DNA from: Acidobacteriota bacterium
Lineage (GTDB): Bacteria; Acidobacteriota; Terriglobia; Terriglobales; Acidobacteriaceae
Direction of reading: 5' to 3'
Length of the DNA stretch: 5,529 nt
Assembly (NCBI GenBank): GCA_021778875.1
Contig: JAJYBT010000248.1
Coordinates: 1 to 5,529, forward strand
Below the pieces are notes generated by a model. It saw only the letters and a program-made list of their open reading frames with translations, made no database searches and had not been told where the DNA came from. Made by a program: the position numbers and the translations under genes. Positions 4,984-5,529 of the stretch are shown piece after piece (the first letter of the stretch is position 1; every line of letters starts with the position of its first letter).

Positions 4984-5529
4984 ATGGCGGGTGTGAGTTT
5001 ACGTCTGGATGGGAAGGTTGCGCTGATCACGGGCGGGTCGCGGGGGATTGGCGCGGAGACGGTGCGCTTGTTTGTGGAAGCTGGCGCGCGGGTGGTGTTC
5101 AGCTACCGGCAGGCGCGGGAGCAGGCTCATGCGCTGATGAAGGAGTGCGGCGGGCCGGCGCGGTGCGTTGGGCTGGAGCAGGAGTTGAGCACTCCGCGGG
5201 ATGGCCATGCGCTGGTGGGCGCGGCGGTGAAGGCCTTTGGGCGGCTGGATGCGCTGGTGGTGAATCACGGCATCTGGCCTGCGGAGGACGCTCCGATTGA
5301 GCTGATGACCGAGGAGCAGTGGCGGCGCACGATGGGCGTGAATCTGGACTCAGTGTTTGGGCTGGTGCAGGCGGCGGCTGCGCAGATGGAGCTGCAAGGG
5401 CCTCCGGCGACGGGCGGGGACGGAAGCGCGGGGCACATTGTGTTGATCAGCTCCACGGCGGGGCAGCGCGGCGAGGCCTACCACGCGGACTATGCCGTGA
5501 CGAAAGGGGCGCTGATCAGTCTGACAAAG
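4984..5529 (+). CDS. Short-chain dehydrogenase/reductase (classical SDR), 3' partial
   Basis: The frame starts at ATG 4984 and is still open at the window edge after 182 codons; classical SDRs are usually about 250 residues, so roughly the last quarter is missing. It is an NAD(P)-dependent oxidoreductase with a Rossmann fold. Visible in order: TGGSRGIG cofactor loop (16-23, glycines 17, 21, 23), the second strand VVFSYR (37-42), NHG (94-96, variant of the usual NAG), active-site N120 in MGVNLDS, HIVLISS with catalytic S157, and YAVTK with Y170 and K174. The full N-S-Y-K tetrad is present, so it should be active. R20 and R42 favour NADP(H), an inference. A small insertion rich in G and P (about 138-149) precedes the serine strand. 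The substrate cannot be told; FabG-like 3-oxoacyl reductases share these motifs but so do many sugar and alcohol dehydrogenases. A candidate promoter with an operator-like dyad lies immediately upstream. Confidence 0.93.
   Translation, partial: MAGVSLRLDGKVALITGGSRGIGAETVRLFVEAGARVVFSYRQAREQAHALMKECGGPARCVGLEQELSTPRDGHALVGAAVKAFGRLDALVVNHGIWPAEDAPIELMTEEQWRRTMGVNLDSVFGLVQAAAAQMELQGPPATGGDGSAGHIVLISSTAGQRGEAYHADYAVTKGALISLTK

Overview
The window is high-GC bacterial chromosome with one clearly lower-GC insert-like gene. Gene content (an exported-type ADGF-like adenosine deaminase, a MmcQ/YjbR protein, an SDR), GC-rich flanks, and intergenic hairpins with CAGCTYY heptamers suggest a soil acidobacterium (Terriglobales-like). 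That assignment is an inference from recalled style, not a database match.

Layout. (1) 1-1470 (+): the bulk of an adenosine deaminase-type amidohydrolase; its frame is open at base 1, so the true N-terminus lies outside the window. (2) 1528-1995 (-): a small secreted protein made of two tandem PepSY-like repeats, convergent with the deaminase. (3) 2137-2586 (+): a MmcQ/YjbR family protein, divergent from gene 2, followed by (4) 2677-2868 (+): a 63-residue, almost entirely hydrophobic membrane protein. (5) 2869-3189: a gene-free stretch with two strong hairpins and a 3-unit heptamer repeat. (6) 3190-4641 (-): a 483-residue soluble, cysteine-free protein that I do not recognise, with visibly lower GC than its neighbours. 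(7) 4642-4983: a gene-free stretch with palindromes, direct and inverted repeats, and a candidate promoter with an internal dyad. (8) 4984-5529 (+): the first 182 codons of a classical short-chain dehydrogenase/reductase, cut by the right edge.

The genes do not form an obvious pathway or a long operon; the flanks look like ordinary housekeeping or accessory chromosome. The one candidate for something undescribed is the solitary gene at 3190-4641, a compositional outlier between repeat-bearing intergenic regions. It could be acquired cargo, for example a single-gene defence or effector module, but nothing in the sequence proves a function. Secondary points of interest are the repeat elements beside it, the operator-like dyad in front of the SDR, and the apparently leaderless start architecture of several genes.
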